Source: Marinomonas ostreistagni
Lineage (GTDB): Bacteria; Pseudomonadota; Gammaproteobacteria; Pseudomonadales; Marinomonadaceae
DNA length: 64,000 nucleotides
Reading direction: 5' to 3'
NCBI RefSeq assembly: GCF_016461785.1
Contig: NZ_JAEMUH010000001.1
Span: 248,001-312,000, forward strand
Made by a program: the position numbers and the translations under genes. The notes under the pieces are model-generated. The model did no database searches, was not told where the DNA came from, and worked only from the letters and a program-made list of their open reading frames with translations. Below are positions 34,778 to 44,838 of the stretch, piece after piece (the stretch's first letter is position 1; each line of letters starts with the position of its first letter).

Positions 34778-35866
34778 ATGAAAGAATCGATTAAATTTAA
34801 GTTAGAAAGCTTAGCTGAGCGCTATGAAGAGCTTGCGGCATTATTAAGTGATGCAGATGTCATTATGGATCAAGATTTGTTCCGTAATTACAGTAAAGAA
34901 TACGCTGAGCTTGAGCCAGTCGTTAAGTGTTTCGAAGAATACCTGCAAGTACTTGAGAACATTGAAGAAGCAGAATTGATGCTAAGTGATTCTGATCCAG
35001 ACATTAAAGAAATGGGTCAAGAAGAGCTGAAAGCAGGCAATGAGCAGAAAGAAGCGTTGCTGCTTGACCTGCAAAAGCTATTGTTACCAAAAGACCCGAA
35101 TGATTCTAAGAACGTATTCTTAGAAGTTCGTGCGGGTACGGGTGGCGATGAAGCGTCTATCTTCTCTGGTGATTTATTCCGTATGTACTCTCGTTACGCT
35201 GAAACCCAGCGTTGGAAAGTGGAAATCGTCAGCGCCAGTGAAGGTGAACACGGGGGCTACAAAGAGGTTATCGCGCGTATCGTCGGCGATGGTGCTTACT
35301 CTAAATTGAAATTCGAATCTGGTGCGCACCGTGTTCAGCGTGTGCCAGCGACAGAATCTCAAGGCCGTATCCACACGTCTGCTTGTACTGTAGCGATTCT
35401 TCCAGAAATGGACGAAGTTGAAGCGGTGAATATCAACAAAGCGGATCTTCGTATCGATACGTTCCGTGCATCGGGCGCCGGTGGCCAGCACGTCAACAAA
35501 ACCGATTCCGCAATACGTATTCTGCACATTCCAACCGGTGTGGTCGTTGAGTGTCAGGATGAGCGTTCGCAGCATAAGAACCGTGCTAAAGCGATGGCGC
35601 TATTGGCATCTCGACTGCAAGCAGCGGAAGAAGAAAAAGCAGCTTCTGAGCAATCTGAAGCACGCCGCTCTTTGGTGGGTAGTGGTGACCGTTCTGAGCG
35701 TATTCGTACTTACAACTACCCGCAAGGGCGTGTGACAGATCACCGCATCAACCTAACTCTGTACAAGCTAGATGAGATTGTACAGGGCGATCTTGATGTA
35801 TTGATCAACCCACTTGTTAATGAGTACCAAGCTGAGCAGCTTGCAGCACTAAGTGGCGATAACTAA
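34778..35866 (+). CDS. prfA: Peptide chain release factor 1
   Basis: 362-residue RF1, ending translation at UAA and UAG. The GGQ motif is at residues 235-237 ([12 protein letters not shown]). Decoding-loop and RF1-specific blocks ([16 protein letters not shown]) are present. PrmC, its glutamine methyltransferase, is encoded next downstream. Confidence 0.97.
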   Translation: MKESIKFKLESLAERYEELAALLSDADVIMDQDLFRNYSKEYAELEPVVKCFEEYLQVLENIEEAELMLSDSDPDIKEMGQEELKAGNEQKEALLLDLQKLLLPKDPNDSKNVFLEVRAGTGGDEASIFSGDLFRMYSRYAETQRWKVEIVSASEGEHGGYKEVIARIVGDGAYSKLKFESGAHRVQRVPATESQGRIHTSACTVAILPEMDEVEAVNINKADLRIDTFRASGAGGQHVNKTDSAIRILHIPTGVVVECQDERSQHKNRAKAMALLASRLQAAEEEKAASEQSEARRSLVGSGDRSERIRTYNYPQGRVTDHRINLTLYKLDEIVQGDLDVLINPLVNEYQAEQLAALSGDN

Positions 35867-35900
35867 GTTTTTCTTGTTTTCTGCATAATAGACACCGTTC

Positions 35901-36740
35901 ATGACCATCGAAACGCTATTAACACAGGCTTATGGACGGTTGTCTGGCCTATCTGAAACCGCGCAGCTGGATGCCCAGTTGCTGTTGGCGCATACATTGG
36001 GTGTATCCACCACTTACTTTTTTACTTGGCCTGAAAAAGAGGTCAGTGAAGCGTCTCGTCAGGCGTTTGAAGGCCTATTAAAGCGTCGTGAAAAGGGTGA
36101 GCCAATTGCCTACATTTTGGGTGAACAAGACTTCTGGAGTTTGTCACTTGAAACGTCTCCAAGTACTTTGATTCCACGTGCTGATACAGAGCGCTTGGTT
36201 GAAGTGGCACTTGAATTGATTCCTTCTGGCGCAAGTAAAATCGTAGACTTAGGAACCGGGACCGGTGCGATTGCTTTGGCGCTTGCGAAAGAGTGGCCTG
36301 CGTCTCAAGTCATTGGTGTGGATTATCAAGTTGAAGCCGTACAATTGGCTGTACGAAATGCTCAGCGAAATGCGATCAGCAATGCGACGTTTCGACAAAG
36401 TGATTGGTTCTCTGCATTGGTTGATGAAGCGCCATTTGATCTGATTGTTTCAAACCCGCCTTACATCGATCCTGAGGATGAGCATCTTTCCCAAGGGGAT
36501 GTGCGTTTTGAACCATTAACCGCTTTGATTGCAGAGGATCATGGCTTAGCCGATATCAGACATATCATTAAGCAGGCTGTTTGCCATCTTTCCTCCTTAG
36601 GATGGCTGATGTTTGAGCATGGCTACGATCAAGGTGAGTCGGTCAGAAAGTTACTCAAAGAGCATGGCTTTGTGAGCGTTGCCACCTATCAAGACTTAGG
36701 TGGCAACGATCGCGTGACGATAGGCCGCTTGACTGAATAG
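35901..36740 (+). CDS. prmC: PrmC, release-factor glutamine methyltransferase
   Basis: 279-residue SAM methyltransferase for the GGQ glutamine of RF1 and RF2. The glutamine-binding NPPY motif is in IVSNPPYIDPEDEHL, and the SAM loop is VDLGTGTGAIAL. The N-terminal helical domain is complete. It follows prfA by 34 bases and converges on yaaA with only 2 bases between stops. Confidence 0.96.
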   Translation: MTIETLLTQAYGRLSGLSETAQLDAQLLLAHTLGVSTTYFFTWPEKEVSEASRQAFEGLLKRREKGEPIAYILGEQDFWSLSLETSPSTLIPRADTERLVEVALELIPSGASKIVDLGTGTGAIALALAKEWPASQVIGVDYQVEAVQLAVRNAQRNAISNATFRQSDWFSALVDEAPFDLIVSNPPYIDPEDEHLSQGDVRFEPLTALIAEDHGLADIRHIIKQAVCHLSSLGWLMFEHGYDQGESVRKLLKEHGFVSVATYQDLGGNDRVTIGRLTE

Positions 36741-36742
36741 GA

Positions 36743-37516
36743 TTACTGAGCACTTTCAGGGCGGATGAAAACAGGCTCTAGAGGCTTAGAGCGCTCCGCG
36801 TCGTAGCGATAGCCTGCCAAGTTGAATTCTTTGATGTCATCAATGGATTCTGCGCCGCTTTCAATTAAGTAGCGTACCATCAAGCCACGTGCTTTCTTCG
36901 CGTAGAAACTGATTACCTTGTATTGGCCGTTTTTCTCATCTAAAAAGTTAGGTGTGACAATCGTGTTCTTGATAGCTTTCTTATCTACCGCTTTGAAATA
37001 CTCTGTGGAAGCTAAGTTCACCAACAACTCATCTTCTTCAAGTTCCGCATTCAAAGCCGGTGCAATCGTCTCTTTCCAAAAATGATACAAGTTATCGCCC
37101 TCAGGGTTCGCTAATTTGGTGCCCATTTCGAGACGATAAGGCTGCATCAAATCGAGTGGTTTAAGTAGCCCATAAAGCCCACTCAGAATACGCAAGTGGG
37201 ATTGCGCATAGTCAATTTGGTCAGAACTTAAAGAATATGCATCGAGCCCGGTGTAAACGTCTCCCATAAAGGTAAACATGGCCGGTCTGCTATTTTCTGA
37301 ATTATGACTTTTCTGCCAAGCTTGGTAGCGCTCAACGTTAAGAGTGGCAAGCTTGTCGCTAAGTTTCATCAAAGAAGCAATGTCCGCTGGTGAATATGGG
37401 CGAATGGTTTCAATAAGTGTTTGTGCTTGATCTAAAAATGTTGGTTCTGTTTTATTAGTCGTAGGTAGAGCGCTATCTAGATCCAGTGTTTTGGCTGGTG
37501 ATATTAAATATTTCAT
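36743..37516 (-). CDS. yaaA: YaaA, peroxide stress protein (DUF328/UPF0246)
   Basis: 257-residue protein. E. coli YaaA lowers free iron during peroxide stress and binds DNA. Family blocks are LISPAKTLD at the start, FMGDVYTGLDA, LRILSGLYGLLKPLDLMQPYRLEMG (in two blocks) and VISFYAKKARGLM. Start ATG at 37516 with AAGG 8 bases upstream; an open frame to 37537 is rejected. Confidence 0.94.
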   Translation of the reverse strand: MKYLISPAKTLDLDSALPTTNKTEPTFLDQAQTLIETIRPYSPADIASLMKLSDKLATLNVERYQAWQKSHNSENSRPAMFTFMGDVYTGLDAYSLSSDQIDYAQSHLRILSGLYGLLKPLDLMQPYRLEMGTKLANPEGDNLYHFWKETIAPALNAELEEDELLVNLASTEYFKAVDKKAIKNTIVTPNFLDEKNGQYKVISFYAKKARGLMVRYLIESGAESIDDIKEFNLAGYRYDAERSKPLEPVFIRPESAQ

Positions 37517-37605
37517 AATCTTACCTTGGCATGTCATTGCGTTTTAATAAGATTATCCATAGAGTGTAAGGACATATCCACTAATCGACTTGATAGAGAC
37601 AGTGT

Positions 37606-37800
37606 ATGAAGAACAATATTATTCCGTTTCCTAAGTTAGTGAATTCTGAAGAATGCACTAAGGAGACAGATGTTCTAAACACGTCAGAACAGCAATTAGA
37701 TGCTCTGCGAAATGCATTTGATGAAGCAAGGAAACAGTGGCCTCTTGAGCTTTCCGAGTTACCTGAACAAAATCGTAAGTGCGCGCTCGCTCGTAAGTAA
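37606..37800 (+). CDS. Small hypothetical protein
   Basis: 64-residue ORF between yaaA and the BASS-like transporter, 26 bases before the latter. It begins MKNNIIPFPKL and is rich in Glu, Gln and Asn, with a short predicted helix (EQQLDALRNAFDEARKQWP) and a basic tail; no signal peptide or membrane segment. The ribosome site is weak. Position and composition suggest a real gene but I recognise no family. Confidence 0.45.
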   Translation: MKNNIIPFPKLVNSEECTKETDVLNTSEQQLDALRNAFDEARKQWPLELSELPEQNRKCALARK

Positions 37801-37826
37801 AATAATAATAGATCAAGGACGAAGCT

Positions 37827-38741
37827 GTGTTGGCTTTTCTGGTAAGGCATTCTTTAGTGGGTATGTTTGCCTGCGCACTGTTGGGTTTTCTTCTTCCCGA
37901 TTTATCTAATGGCTTGTTTCCATTCCTTCCCTATGTATTGTTCACTTTGATGTTGTTGACATTGGCGGGTATGCCGATGTCTCGGCTGATTCAACGTTTA
38001 TGCCAAACAGGGATATGGCTGTATGCGCTGCTCCACAGTGCTTTTTATATGGCGGTATTTTTTGCTCTATGTTGGTTGCTTGGTGCTTCAAAGGAGCTGA
38101 CGTTGGCAGTGCTTGGTGTGGGGGCGACAGGCTCTTTGTTTGCCACCCCAGCTATTGTTCGCGCGTTGGGCTTTGATGCCCTTGAAGCCATGGCGATGAC
38201 AATTGCTACAACATTGCTGCTGCCACTGGCTCTGTTTATTCCGATACATTTCTTTCCGTACGCTTCAGGAAGTTTGGACTTTGTGACCTATGGAATTAGG
38301 TTGTTAGTATTTATCGCAGGTCCTATCCTGATTTCTTATCTGTTACATCGTTGCCTGCCGCAAGAGAAGCTACAGCGTCTGCTACTTAAAATATCGCCGT
38401 ATACCATTCTATTGGTCTTTGCCTTTCCTTTTGGCTTAGTTGGAAGTTATCGCCTGCTATGGGATCAAAACATTAGTGAAGCATTGATGTTTTTGGGGAT
38501 AGCGGTAGGGCTTGTCGCCTTCTTCTTTGTGGTGACTTTTCTCTGTTACCGGCACTTAGGGGTCGATATATCTCTTACCGCTGCTATTACATCGGGCAAT
38601 CGAAATGTGTTGTTAACCTATTCTATTGCTGGAATGTTACTAGGGCCTGCTTTTCTGCCTCTTGCTGGGGCGATGCAAGTACCGACATACCTCTTGCCTG
38701 TGATTACAAGGCGCCTAGCAAAGTACTTAAATTCTCGTTAA
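37827..38741 (+). CDS. BASS-like (bile acid:sodium symporter superfamily) membrane transporter
   Basis: 304-residue integral membrane protein with about nine or ten hydrophobic segments. The pattern of a first helix ending LLPDLS, the central GVGATGSLFATPAIVRALGF and the C-terminal TSGNRNVLLTYSIAGMLLGP with P-x-x-L-L-P resembles the BASS/arsenical-resistance fold. The substrate is unknown and the family call is tentative. GTG start with AAGGAC 6 bases before it; it may be co-transcribed with the small ORF upstream. Confidence 0.6.
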   Translation: MLAFLVRHSLVGMFACALLGFLLPDLSNGLFPFLPYVLFTLMLLTLAGMPMSRLIQRLCQTGIWLYALLHSAFYMAVFFALCWLLGASKELTLAVLGVGATGSLFATPAIVRALGFDALEAMAMTIATTLLLPLALFIPIHFFPYASGSLDFVTYGIRLLVFIAGPILISYLLHRCLPQEKLQRLLLKISPYTILLVFAFPFGLVGSYRLLWDQNISEALMFLGIAVGLVAFFFVVTFLCYRHLGVDISLTAAITSGNRNVLLTYSIAGMLLGPAFLPLAGAMQVPTYLLPVITRRLAKYLNSR

Positions 38742-38874
38742 TAATTTCAGCTCTTATATGCAAAACATCTAACCTTTGGCTACGCTTCTATTGGAAAGTG
38801 TACAAAAAAGAGAGCTTTGAAAGTGAGTTTCAAAAGTTAAGGTAACTAAACCTTTGGATGTGCATGAGGGAATT

Positions 38875-40422
38875 ATGAGAAAGAATCTACCTGTTACCAA
38901 TGTAGAAAGGCTTGTTCCTGATGGTGTTCGACTAATTTCTACTACAGATTTAAAAGGGAAAATCACCTATTGTAATAATGCTTTTGTTGAAATTAGTGGT
39001 TTCGAATACGCAGAATTACTAGGCTCACCACATAATTTAGTACGTCATCCAGATATGCCTCCTCAGGCCTTTGAAGTGATGTGGTCACATTTAAAGGCTG
39101 GTAAACCATGGATGGGGTTAGTTAAAAACAGAAGTAAGAACGGTGACTACTATTGGGTGGATGCTTACGTGACACCGATGACCGAGAATGGTCAAGTTAT
39201 TGGCTATGAATCGGTTCGTTCCACACCAGATAGAAAAGCGGTTGCCAGGGCTGAAAAGCTTTATGCGAACATACGCGCTGGCCGTAAATCGATATCAGTA
39301 CCAATGGGGGGAGTTGTTGCTGCAAGCGTTATCTTGGCGTGGATTGCTTCCATCCTAATGTTTTTTATGAGCAATCCTTACGCAGAGTTTCCGGCTTTGC
39401 TTTCATCAGTCGTTATGGTGGTCTACAGTATCGGTCAGCAGCGCCATATGCGCAGAAGTCTTGAGAAATCTCTCAGTAATGCATTTTCCCACCCGCTTGC
39501 GGCGAAAACGTACTCTGATCACAATGCTGATCTCGCTAAGTTAGAAGTGGCGGTGAAGAGTCAGATGATGCACTTGGATACCGTTTTAACGCGTATCGAA
39601 ACAGAGTCTAAGTCGGTTTTTAATAAGTCAGAACATGGCTTAAAGCTTACGCAAAGTGCCACTGAGAAGATAGAACGTCAACAGCATGAAACGCAAGAAG
39701 TGGCTGCGGCCATGCAAGAAATGACGACCACGGTGTCTGATGTTTCCAAGCATGTACAAGAAACCGCTGACAGTGCTGAGTCGACGAAAGAGCTGGCGAT
39801 GCAAGGAAATCAAACGATTGGAGAAACCACACAAGCTATTCAGTCATTAGCGGGTTTAGTAGAGCAAATCGGTGCTTCGGTGAGTAACTTGTCGAAACAA
39901 TCTGAAAGCATTGCCGAAGTAGCTGTAATGATAGATCAGATAGCGGAGCAAACAAATTTATTAGCGCTTAATGCTGCCATAGAAGCAGCTAGAGCAGGGG
40001 AGCATGGTCGAGGTTTTGCTGTCGTTGCGGATGAGGTTCGCCAGTTAGCGCAAAGAACTCAGGGCTCCACGCAAGAAATTCATGCCATAATAGAGCGCTT
40101 GAGAAATGGTGCTCAAGAAGCAGTGAATGTGGCTGGTGACGGTAAGGAGAGTGCTGATCAAGGTTTGTTAAAGATGTCTGAAGCACAGCACTCATTAACG
40201 ACGATTGTATCCTCAGTGGCTAATATTTCCGATATGGCAACTCAAATGGCGGCAGCGGTTGAAGAACAGGCTCATGTTTCTGAAGATATTAATCAGCAGC
40301 TAGTACGAATTTCTGACCTTGCCTCATCAAGTAAAGATGAGGCGGAAGAGGCGATGCAGAGTATGGTGACACTTAGGGGAGTTGCATCAGATATGCATGA
40401 GCTTGTGGTTCGTTTTAAATAA
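38875..40422 (+). CDS. PAS-domain methyl-accepting chemotaxis protein (Aer-like)
   Basis: 515-residue chemoreceptor. The N-terminal PAS domain (residues about 15-125: [47 protein letters not shown]) matches the Aer type that senses redox through FAD. Two closely spaced transmembrane segments (about 145-190) follow, with no periplasmic domain, then the MCP coiled coil with the tip [20 protein letters not shown] and [17 protein letters not shown]. Start ATG at 38875 with GAGGGA upstream. It is isolated from any che operon. Confidence 0.92.
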   Translation: MRKNLPVTNVERLVPDGVRLISTTDLKGKITYCNNAFVEISGFEYAELLGSPHNLVRHPDMPPQAFEVMWSHLKAGKPWMGLVKNRSKNGDYYWVDAYVTPMTENGQVIGYESVRSTPDRKAVARAEKLYANIRAGRKSISVPMGGVVAASVILAWIASILMFFMSNPYAEFPALLSSVVMVVYSIGQQRHMRRSLEKSLSNAFSHPLAAKTYSDHNADLAKLEVAVKSQMMHLDTVLTRIETESKSVFNKSEHGLKLTQSATEKIERQQHETQEVAAAMQEMTTTVSDVSKHVQETADSAESTKELAMQGNQTIGETTQAIQSLAGLVEQIGASVSNLSKQSESIAEVAVMIDQIAEQTNLLALNAAIEAARAGEHGRGFAVVADEVRQLAQRTQGSTQEIHAIIERLRNGAQEAVNVAGDGKESADQGLLKMSEAQHSLTTIVSSVANISDMATQMAAAVEEQAHVSEDINQQLVRISDLASSSKDEAEEAMQSMVTLRGVASDMHELVVRFK

Positions 40423-40446
40423 TCTCTCAAGAACAGTAAATGCTAT

Positions 40447-40489
40447 CTGAAACACAAAAGAGGCCATGATGGCCTCTTTTGTGTTTCAG
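40447..40489. terminator. Bidirectional terminator with a 19-bp perfect stem
   Basis: CTGAAACACAAAAGAGGCC and its exact complement, loop ATGAT, between the convergent chemoreceptor gene and hemY. Internal A/T runs serve both directions. Confidence 0.85.
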
Positions 40490-40498
40490 AGAAATGAT

Positions 40499-41734
40499 TT
40501 AATGCTTTGGTAAAGGAAGAGATTTTACAGATAAGCTATCGTGTTGAATGCGCTTTATAATCAAAGATTGGGCGATATCTACATCCCCCATAGCTTCGAG
40601 TAGAGCGCTTAATTCGACTAGAGCCTCTGAAGAGGAATCATATTTCAAAGCTTTTTCATAATAGTCACGCGCCTTCCCCCAGAGTTGTAGACGTTGACAG
40701 ATACGCCCTGCAGCTAAATAAAGCGCTGCACATTCAGGGTGTCGTCTAATCCAAGTTTCAGCATTGGCGAGCGCTTTTTGTAACGATACATTCGTAAGTT
40801 GACCATAGACGCCTGCTAGTGCATCAGACCATTGGTCATTTAAAGAAATTCGAATGAAAGACTCGGCTTTTGCTTCCTCGCCAAACTCAATTAAGGTGGT
40901 TGCATAAAGCACTTGCATAGATTCATCTTTGGCAAGATTATCGAGCTTTTTCCAGTTTCGCTGTAATTCATCTAACAGGGCTTGAGGGTCCTGCCCCATC
41001 TTCTGGCGAAAACGTAGTTTCTCAAGTTGAGCTAGAAAAGCGTTTACTTCCAGTTCTCTTAAGTTGGAATCATCAAAAATACCCTGCTTCTTCAAGACAG
41101 GAGTCAGCTCTTGCAGAGCTTCCCAATCTTTAAGTTTTGTATAAACAGATACCAACATCTTTAGAGTTTGACGATGCTTTGGCTTCATATTATGCAGTCG
41201 CTTGAGAGAGGCAAGAGCACCTTCGTAGTGGCCTTGTTTAAGAAGTAATTGGCTCTGAACAAAGCTGATAGCAAACTCTGCGTCTGGAGAAGTGAGATGA
41301 GCTTTACGTAATAACTCTTTTGAACGCTCATGCTCTTCTTGCTCACTGGCAGCGTAGGCTGCACCGATATAATTCAACAGTGGGTACGACACTTTATTGG
41401 CTGAAGTAGTGAGTAATTTCTCGGCTTTTCCCCAGTTACCACCAGCCAGTTCAAGCATACCTTTAATTGTCGATTTTAAAGCCCTCTTATGAGACAAGGA
41501 CCCAGTTATCTTAGAGATTGAAGAGTTGGGATGGAGAAGAATCCAAACAAATTTAGTCGTCAGCATGACGGAAATATAGCCGATAATAATCAGCAAAAGC
41601 ATGATCCATAAGCTCATCTCAATGGTCACGCTTTTAAAAGAAATCATGACGTAGCCGGGATCTTGTTTCATGATCAACCCTAGCGTGCCACCAATGAGTA
41701 GAACAACGATGATTGAAATCAGTGCTTTTCTCAT
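40499..41734 (-). CDS. hemY: HemY-like TPR membrane protein
   Basis: 411-residue inner-membrane protein of the proteobacterial HemY family, which is not the Gram-positive protoporphyrinogen oxidase of the same name. Two N-terminal transmembrane segments (about residues 5-22 and 41-65) and a TPR-rich soluble part (LKRLHNMKPKHRQTLKMLV, LWGKARDYYEKALKYDSSS). It overlaps hemX by 4 bases. Its role in heme metabolism is unclear. Confidence 0.9.
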   Translation of the reverse strand: MRKALISIIVVLLIGGTLGLIMKQDPGYVMISFKSVTIEMSLWIMLLLIIIGYISVMLTTKFVWILLHPNSSISKITGSLSHKRALKSTIKGMLELAGGNWGKAEKLLTTSANKVSYPLLNYIGAAYAASEQEEHERSKELLRKAHLTSPDAEFAISFVQSQLLLKQGHYEGALASLKRLHNMKPKHRQTLKMLVSVYTKLKDWEALQELTPVLKKQGIFDDSNLRELEVNAFLAQLEKLRFRQKMGQDPQALLDELQRNWKKLDNLAKDESMQVLYATTLIEFGEEAKAESFIRISLNDQWSDALAGVYGQLTNVSLQKALANAETWIRRHPECAALYLAAGRICQRLQLWGKARDYYEKALKYDSSSEALVELSALLEAMGDVDIAQSLIIKRIQHDSLSVKSLPLPKH

Positions 41735-42972
41735 AATGAAGTATCCTCTTTTGCACTAGTGACTACCGCATCAGAGGTTTTCCCTTCTTGATCTTGAGTA
41801 GCAGGCATCGTGGGCTCATTATCTGAGCTCTGCCAGTTTTGCATTAAGGATTTCATAGCCTGTAGTGACGCGCGCGGCATCGGTACATCTGGATTAGGGT
41901 TCACTTGCTGCAGCGATGTTAATGTGGTCATGAAAGCAATGGTAGATTGAGCCGAGGTGTCAAAGTGTTGGTTTACAGCTTTAGCAATACGCTCCAAAGA
42001 CTTTTCATAGATGACTGGTTCACCTTTTAGCAATGCAACTTGAGCAACGTCTAGTTGCAACTGAATGCCAGTCACCAGCTCTTGATATTCTGCTGGTGGT
42101 AGTAATGGCTTAATTGGCTTTTGATCGTAGTTGATGACCACAAGGGATTTAATGCCCTGCCATGCTTCTTGTAGTAGCTGTTTTATTGCTGAACTGCTTG
42201 CTTGGGCTGTAGTGGCTTCATTGCTAGCTTGCTGAGCTAACCACGCTTTTGATGGTTCACGCTGTGGTAATGTGCCGACTTGATCGTATAAAGCAGAGAG
42301 TTGCAGGTAGCGGCCTTCGATATCAAATGAAGTCACTGATTTTAAGGCTTGAATATCTTGTGCAACCGCTTTACGAGTAGCGAACATAAGAGGGTCTTCG
42401 AGGCTCGCTAAAATCGTGTCGGCATTACTAAGTAAGGAAATTGCACTGCGAGTGTCTTTATCAAGTAAAAGTCGCTGATTGGCGAGGCGAATCAAATATT
42501 CTGCTTCGGCCAGTAACCAGTCATTTTTATCAGCATTGCTTAATTTGTTTATCTTGCTAGAAATATCAATTAAAGCTTGTTCTGTTTGGGATTGAAGCGC
42601 TTTGGCTTCTTCTTGAGTCGCTGTGACGGTGTTGTTAATGTCTGAGATGCGACGAGTAAGTTGAGTGTTGCTTTCTACATTACGGTCAATGCGACTAAGT
42701 TGCTGCTCAAGGGCAACCACTTTGTTTTCTGTCGCAGTGATGGTTGCATCATGGTTATTTAAAAAATGAGTTTGGTAATATTGCCAACCACTGAGGCCAA
42801 TAGCGGCGATTCCAACTATCAATGCAGCAGTTGATAGGGCAGATGAGGGATTCTTTTCTGTCTGTTTACTTGCAGTGGTGGTGGAAGCATCATCTAGACT
42901 CGTATTGGTAGACGCTGCTTCGTTACTGTTTTCCATGTTATCAGTTAAAGCCTTTTCGTTTTTATCGGTCAT
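41731..42972 (-). CDS. hemX: HemX-family membrane protein
   Basis: 413-residue protein with a Ser/Thr/Asn-rich N-terminus, one transmembrane helix (about 46-66), a coiled coil (about 80-150) and a helical C-terminal part. It matches HemX, sometimes misnamed uroporphyrinogen-III C-methyltransferase; there is no SAM-binding fold in it. It overlaps hemD by 11 bases and hemY by 4. Confidence 0.9.
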   Translation of the reverse strand: MTDKNEKALTDNMENSNEAASTNTSLDDASTTTASKQTEKNPSSALSTAALIVGIAAIGLSGWQYYQTHFLNNHDATITATENKVVALEQQLSRIDRNVESNTQLTRRISDINNTVTATQEEAKALQSQTEQALIDISSKINKLSNADKNDWLLAEAEYLIRLANQRLLLDKDTRSAISLLSNADTILASLEDPLMFATRKAVAQDIQALKSVTSFDIEGRYLQLSALYDQVGTLPQREPSKAWLAQQASNEATTAQASSSAIKQLLQEAWQGIKSLVVINYDQKPIKPLLPPAEYQELVTGIQLQLDVAQVALLKGEPVIYEKSLERIAKAVNQHFDTSAQSTIAFMTTLTSLQQVNPNPDVPMPRASLQAMKSLMQNWQSSDNEPTMPATQDQEGKTSDAVVTSAKEDTSL

Positions 42973-43726
42973 GTTTTCGTCCTAAATGCTGCTTTGTCGC
43001 TGCGATTAAACACTGGTCGTCAGCACCATGTGCACAGATTACCGTATTCCAGTGAAGGGACTTTGCTCGTTGCGCCACTCTTTCACTCGGAACAAACAGG
43101 GCAGTGCTTTTAAAATTAGGGGCAAATTGATCAACATAGGTTGTCAGGTTAGCCAAGCTCTCACCACTTGTTGCCCATATTACGTCAGGATGCTCTAAGA
43201 ATAAAAAAGTTTGTGCGGTATATTCAGGCGTAAGTCGCTTATAGAGTTCTAAGTGGTCGACTATGGCGCCACGTTCCTCTAGCCCTTTGGCTAAATCAGG
43301 TCTACCGCCGACACCTCTAACAATCAAAACACGTTGGTCGCGCATCTTGGCAGGTTTCAGCCAATCAAGCATTGCCTCGGTGTTATTACCAGGGTTGCTC
43401 AAGGCTGGGATGTTTAGATCTTTGAGTGTCTCTGTGGTCCCCTGCCCAATCCCCAGCCAATGCATGCCTACCGGTAACATCGGCCAGCATTCGTCGATCA
43501 GCTCTGCAGCAAGCCTTGCAGCATTTTTGCTAACGAATATAACGAATTGATATAGATCGAGGTTATAGAGTTGTGAACGCAATGCGGACAGTTCCGCATT
43601 GCTAGAAAGAGGTCGAATCTCTAGCATAGGCAAAGAGATAGGCGTAGCGCCAAGCGCAGTCAGCGCTTGGCAGGTCAAAGCATTTTCAGGTTCTGGTCGT
43701 GTGACCAATACTTTTACACCTTGCAT
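42962..43726 (-). CDS. hemD: Uroporphyrinogen-III synthase
   Basis: 254-residue enzyme closing hydroxymethylbilane with ring-D inversion. The family is poorly conserved; visible blocks are VLVTRPEPEN, FVIFVSKNAARLAAE, LPVGMHWLGIGQGTTE and VIWATSGESLANL. It lies 29 bases after hemC. Confidence 0.92.
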   Translation of the reverse strand: MQGVKVLVTRPEPENALTCQALTALGATPISLPMLEIRPLSSNAELSALRSQLYNLDLYQFVIFVSKNAARLAAELIDECWPMLPVGMHWLGIGQGTTETLKDLNIPALSNPGNNTEAMLDWLKPAKMRDQRVLIVRGVGGRPDLAKGLEERGAIVDHLELYKRLTPEYTAQTFLFLEHPDVIWATSGESLANLTTYVDQFAPNFKSTALFVPSERVAQRAKSLHWNTVICAHGADDQCLIAATKQHLGRKHDR

Positions 43727-43755
43727 GGTAAGAGTGTCCCGAATCTGGTCAATAA

Positions 43756-44682
43756 CTAGTGTTGGTATACTTCGTCCAACAAAGCTTGGGCGCCATCTGT
43801 GAGCAATTGCTCAGCTAATTGAATGCCTAAGTTTTCTGCGTCAGCTTTATTGCCGCGAACCTCACCACGCACCATACGTTTACCATCTGTGCTACCAACC
43901 AGACCGCGGATAAACAGTTCGTCACCTTCTAGCAAAGCAAAGCAGGCGATCGGTGCTTGGCAGCCACCGTTTAGACGTTTGTTAACGGCACGCTCAGCCA
44001 CAACACAGTATGTCGTTTCTTGATGTTGTAGAGGAGCAAGTAGCTTGATTAGCTCAGCATCATTGCTACGGCATTCGATGCCCATAGCACCTTGACCGCC
44101 TGCTGGTAGTGAGAAGGTATCACTGATACGGGCTTTAATACGATCTTCCATTTCTAATCGAACCAAGCCCGCTGTTGCAAGAATGATGGCATCGTATTCG
44201 CCATCGTCTAACTTACGAAGACGCGTGTTAACATTGCCGCGTAGGTTTTTAATCACTAGATCTGGGCGGTGCATTTGTAACTGGCAAGAGCGGCGTAGAC
44301 TTGATGTGCCAACGACTGAACCTTGTGGTAACTCTTCAATGCTGTGGTAAGCGTTTGAAACAAATGCGTCCGTAGGGTCTTCTCGTTCGCAAATCACGCT
44401 TAGACCTAGACCTTCGGGAAACTCCATCGGCACGTCTTTCATGGAGTGAACTGCGATGTCTGCATCACCTTCCAGAAGCGCTTTTTCAAGTTCTTTGACA
44501 AACAGGCCTTTACCGCCAATTTTGGAAAGAGGGGAATCCAGAATTTGATCGCCTTTTGTGGTCATGCCCAATAGTTCAATACTGATCTCAGGGTAGAGCG
44601 CTTCCAGTGAGGCTTTTACATTGTTGGCTTGCCAAAGGGCCAGTTGGCTTTCACGGGTTGCAATGACGATTTTCTTTCTCAC
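43756..44682 (-). CDS. hemC: Porphobilinogen deaminase
   Basis: 308-residue hydroxymethylbilane synthase. Family blocks are [43 protein letters not shown] and the cofactor-binding Cys in [17 protein letters not shown] start at 44682 with AGGAGAG 5 bases upstream; the frame is open to 44709 but only this start has a ribosome site. An out-of-frame ATG-TGA overlaps the GTG. It diverges from argH. Confidence 0.96.
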   Translation of the reverse strand: MRKKIVIATRESQLALWQANNVKASLEALYPEISIELLGMTTKGDQILDSPLSKIGGKGLFVKELEKALLEGDADIAVHSMKDVPMEFPEGLGLSVICEREDPTDAFVSNAYHSIEELPQGSVVGTSSLRRSCQLQMHRPDLVIKNLRGNVNTRLRKLDDGEYDAIILATAGLVRLEMEDRIKARISDTFSLPAGGQGAMGIECRSNDAELIKLLAPLQHQETTYCVVAERAVNKRLNGGCQAPIACFALLEGDELFIRGLVGSTDGKRMVRGEVRGNKADAENLGIQLAEQLLTDGAQALLDEVYQH

Positions 44683-44775
44683 ATTCTCTCCTAGAGTGAC
44701 ATCAAGCACAAAAATAACGATAAAATTTCGCTATATCATACTCCCTTGCCTAGTAGGCGTCATCCCAGAGCCCTT

Positions 44776-44781
44776 TATAAT
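44776..44781 (+). promoter_or_regulatory. Candidate argH -10 box
   Basis: Perfect TATAAT 58 bases before the argH start; no good -35 at 16-18 bases. Confidence 0.4.
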
Positions 44782-44838
44782 GGACGCGTCATCAGGTAAT
44801 CTTGCCGCAACATTGATCTCACACTGGGAAATGAAGAA

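Noticed and set aside
35174..35575. 133-codon ORF opposite prfA
   Set aside because: Shadow frame within a conserved CDS.
41731..42972. Uroporphyrinogen-III methyltransferase activity for HemX
   Set aside because: The protein is a single-pass membrane protein with a coiled coil and has no SAM-binding methyltransferase fold.
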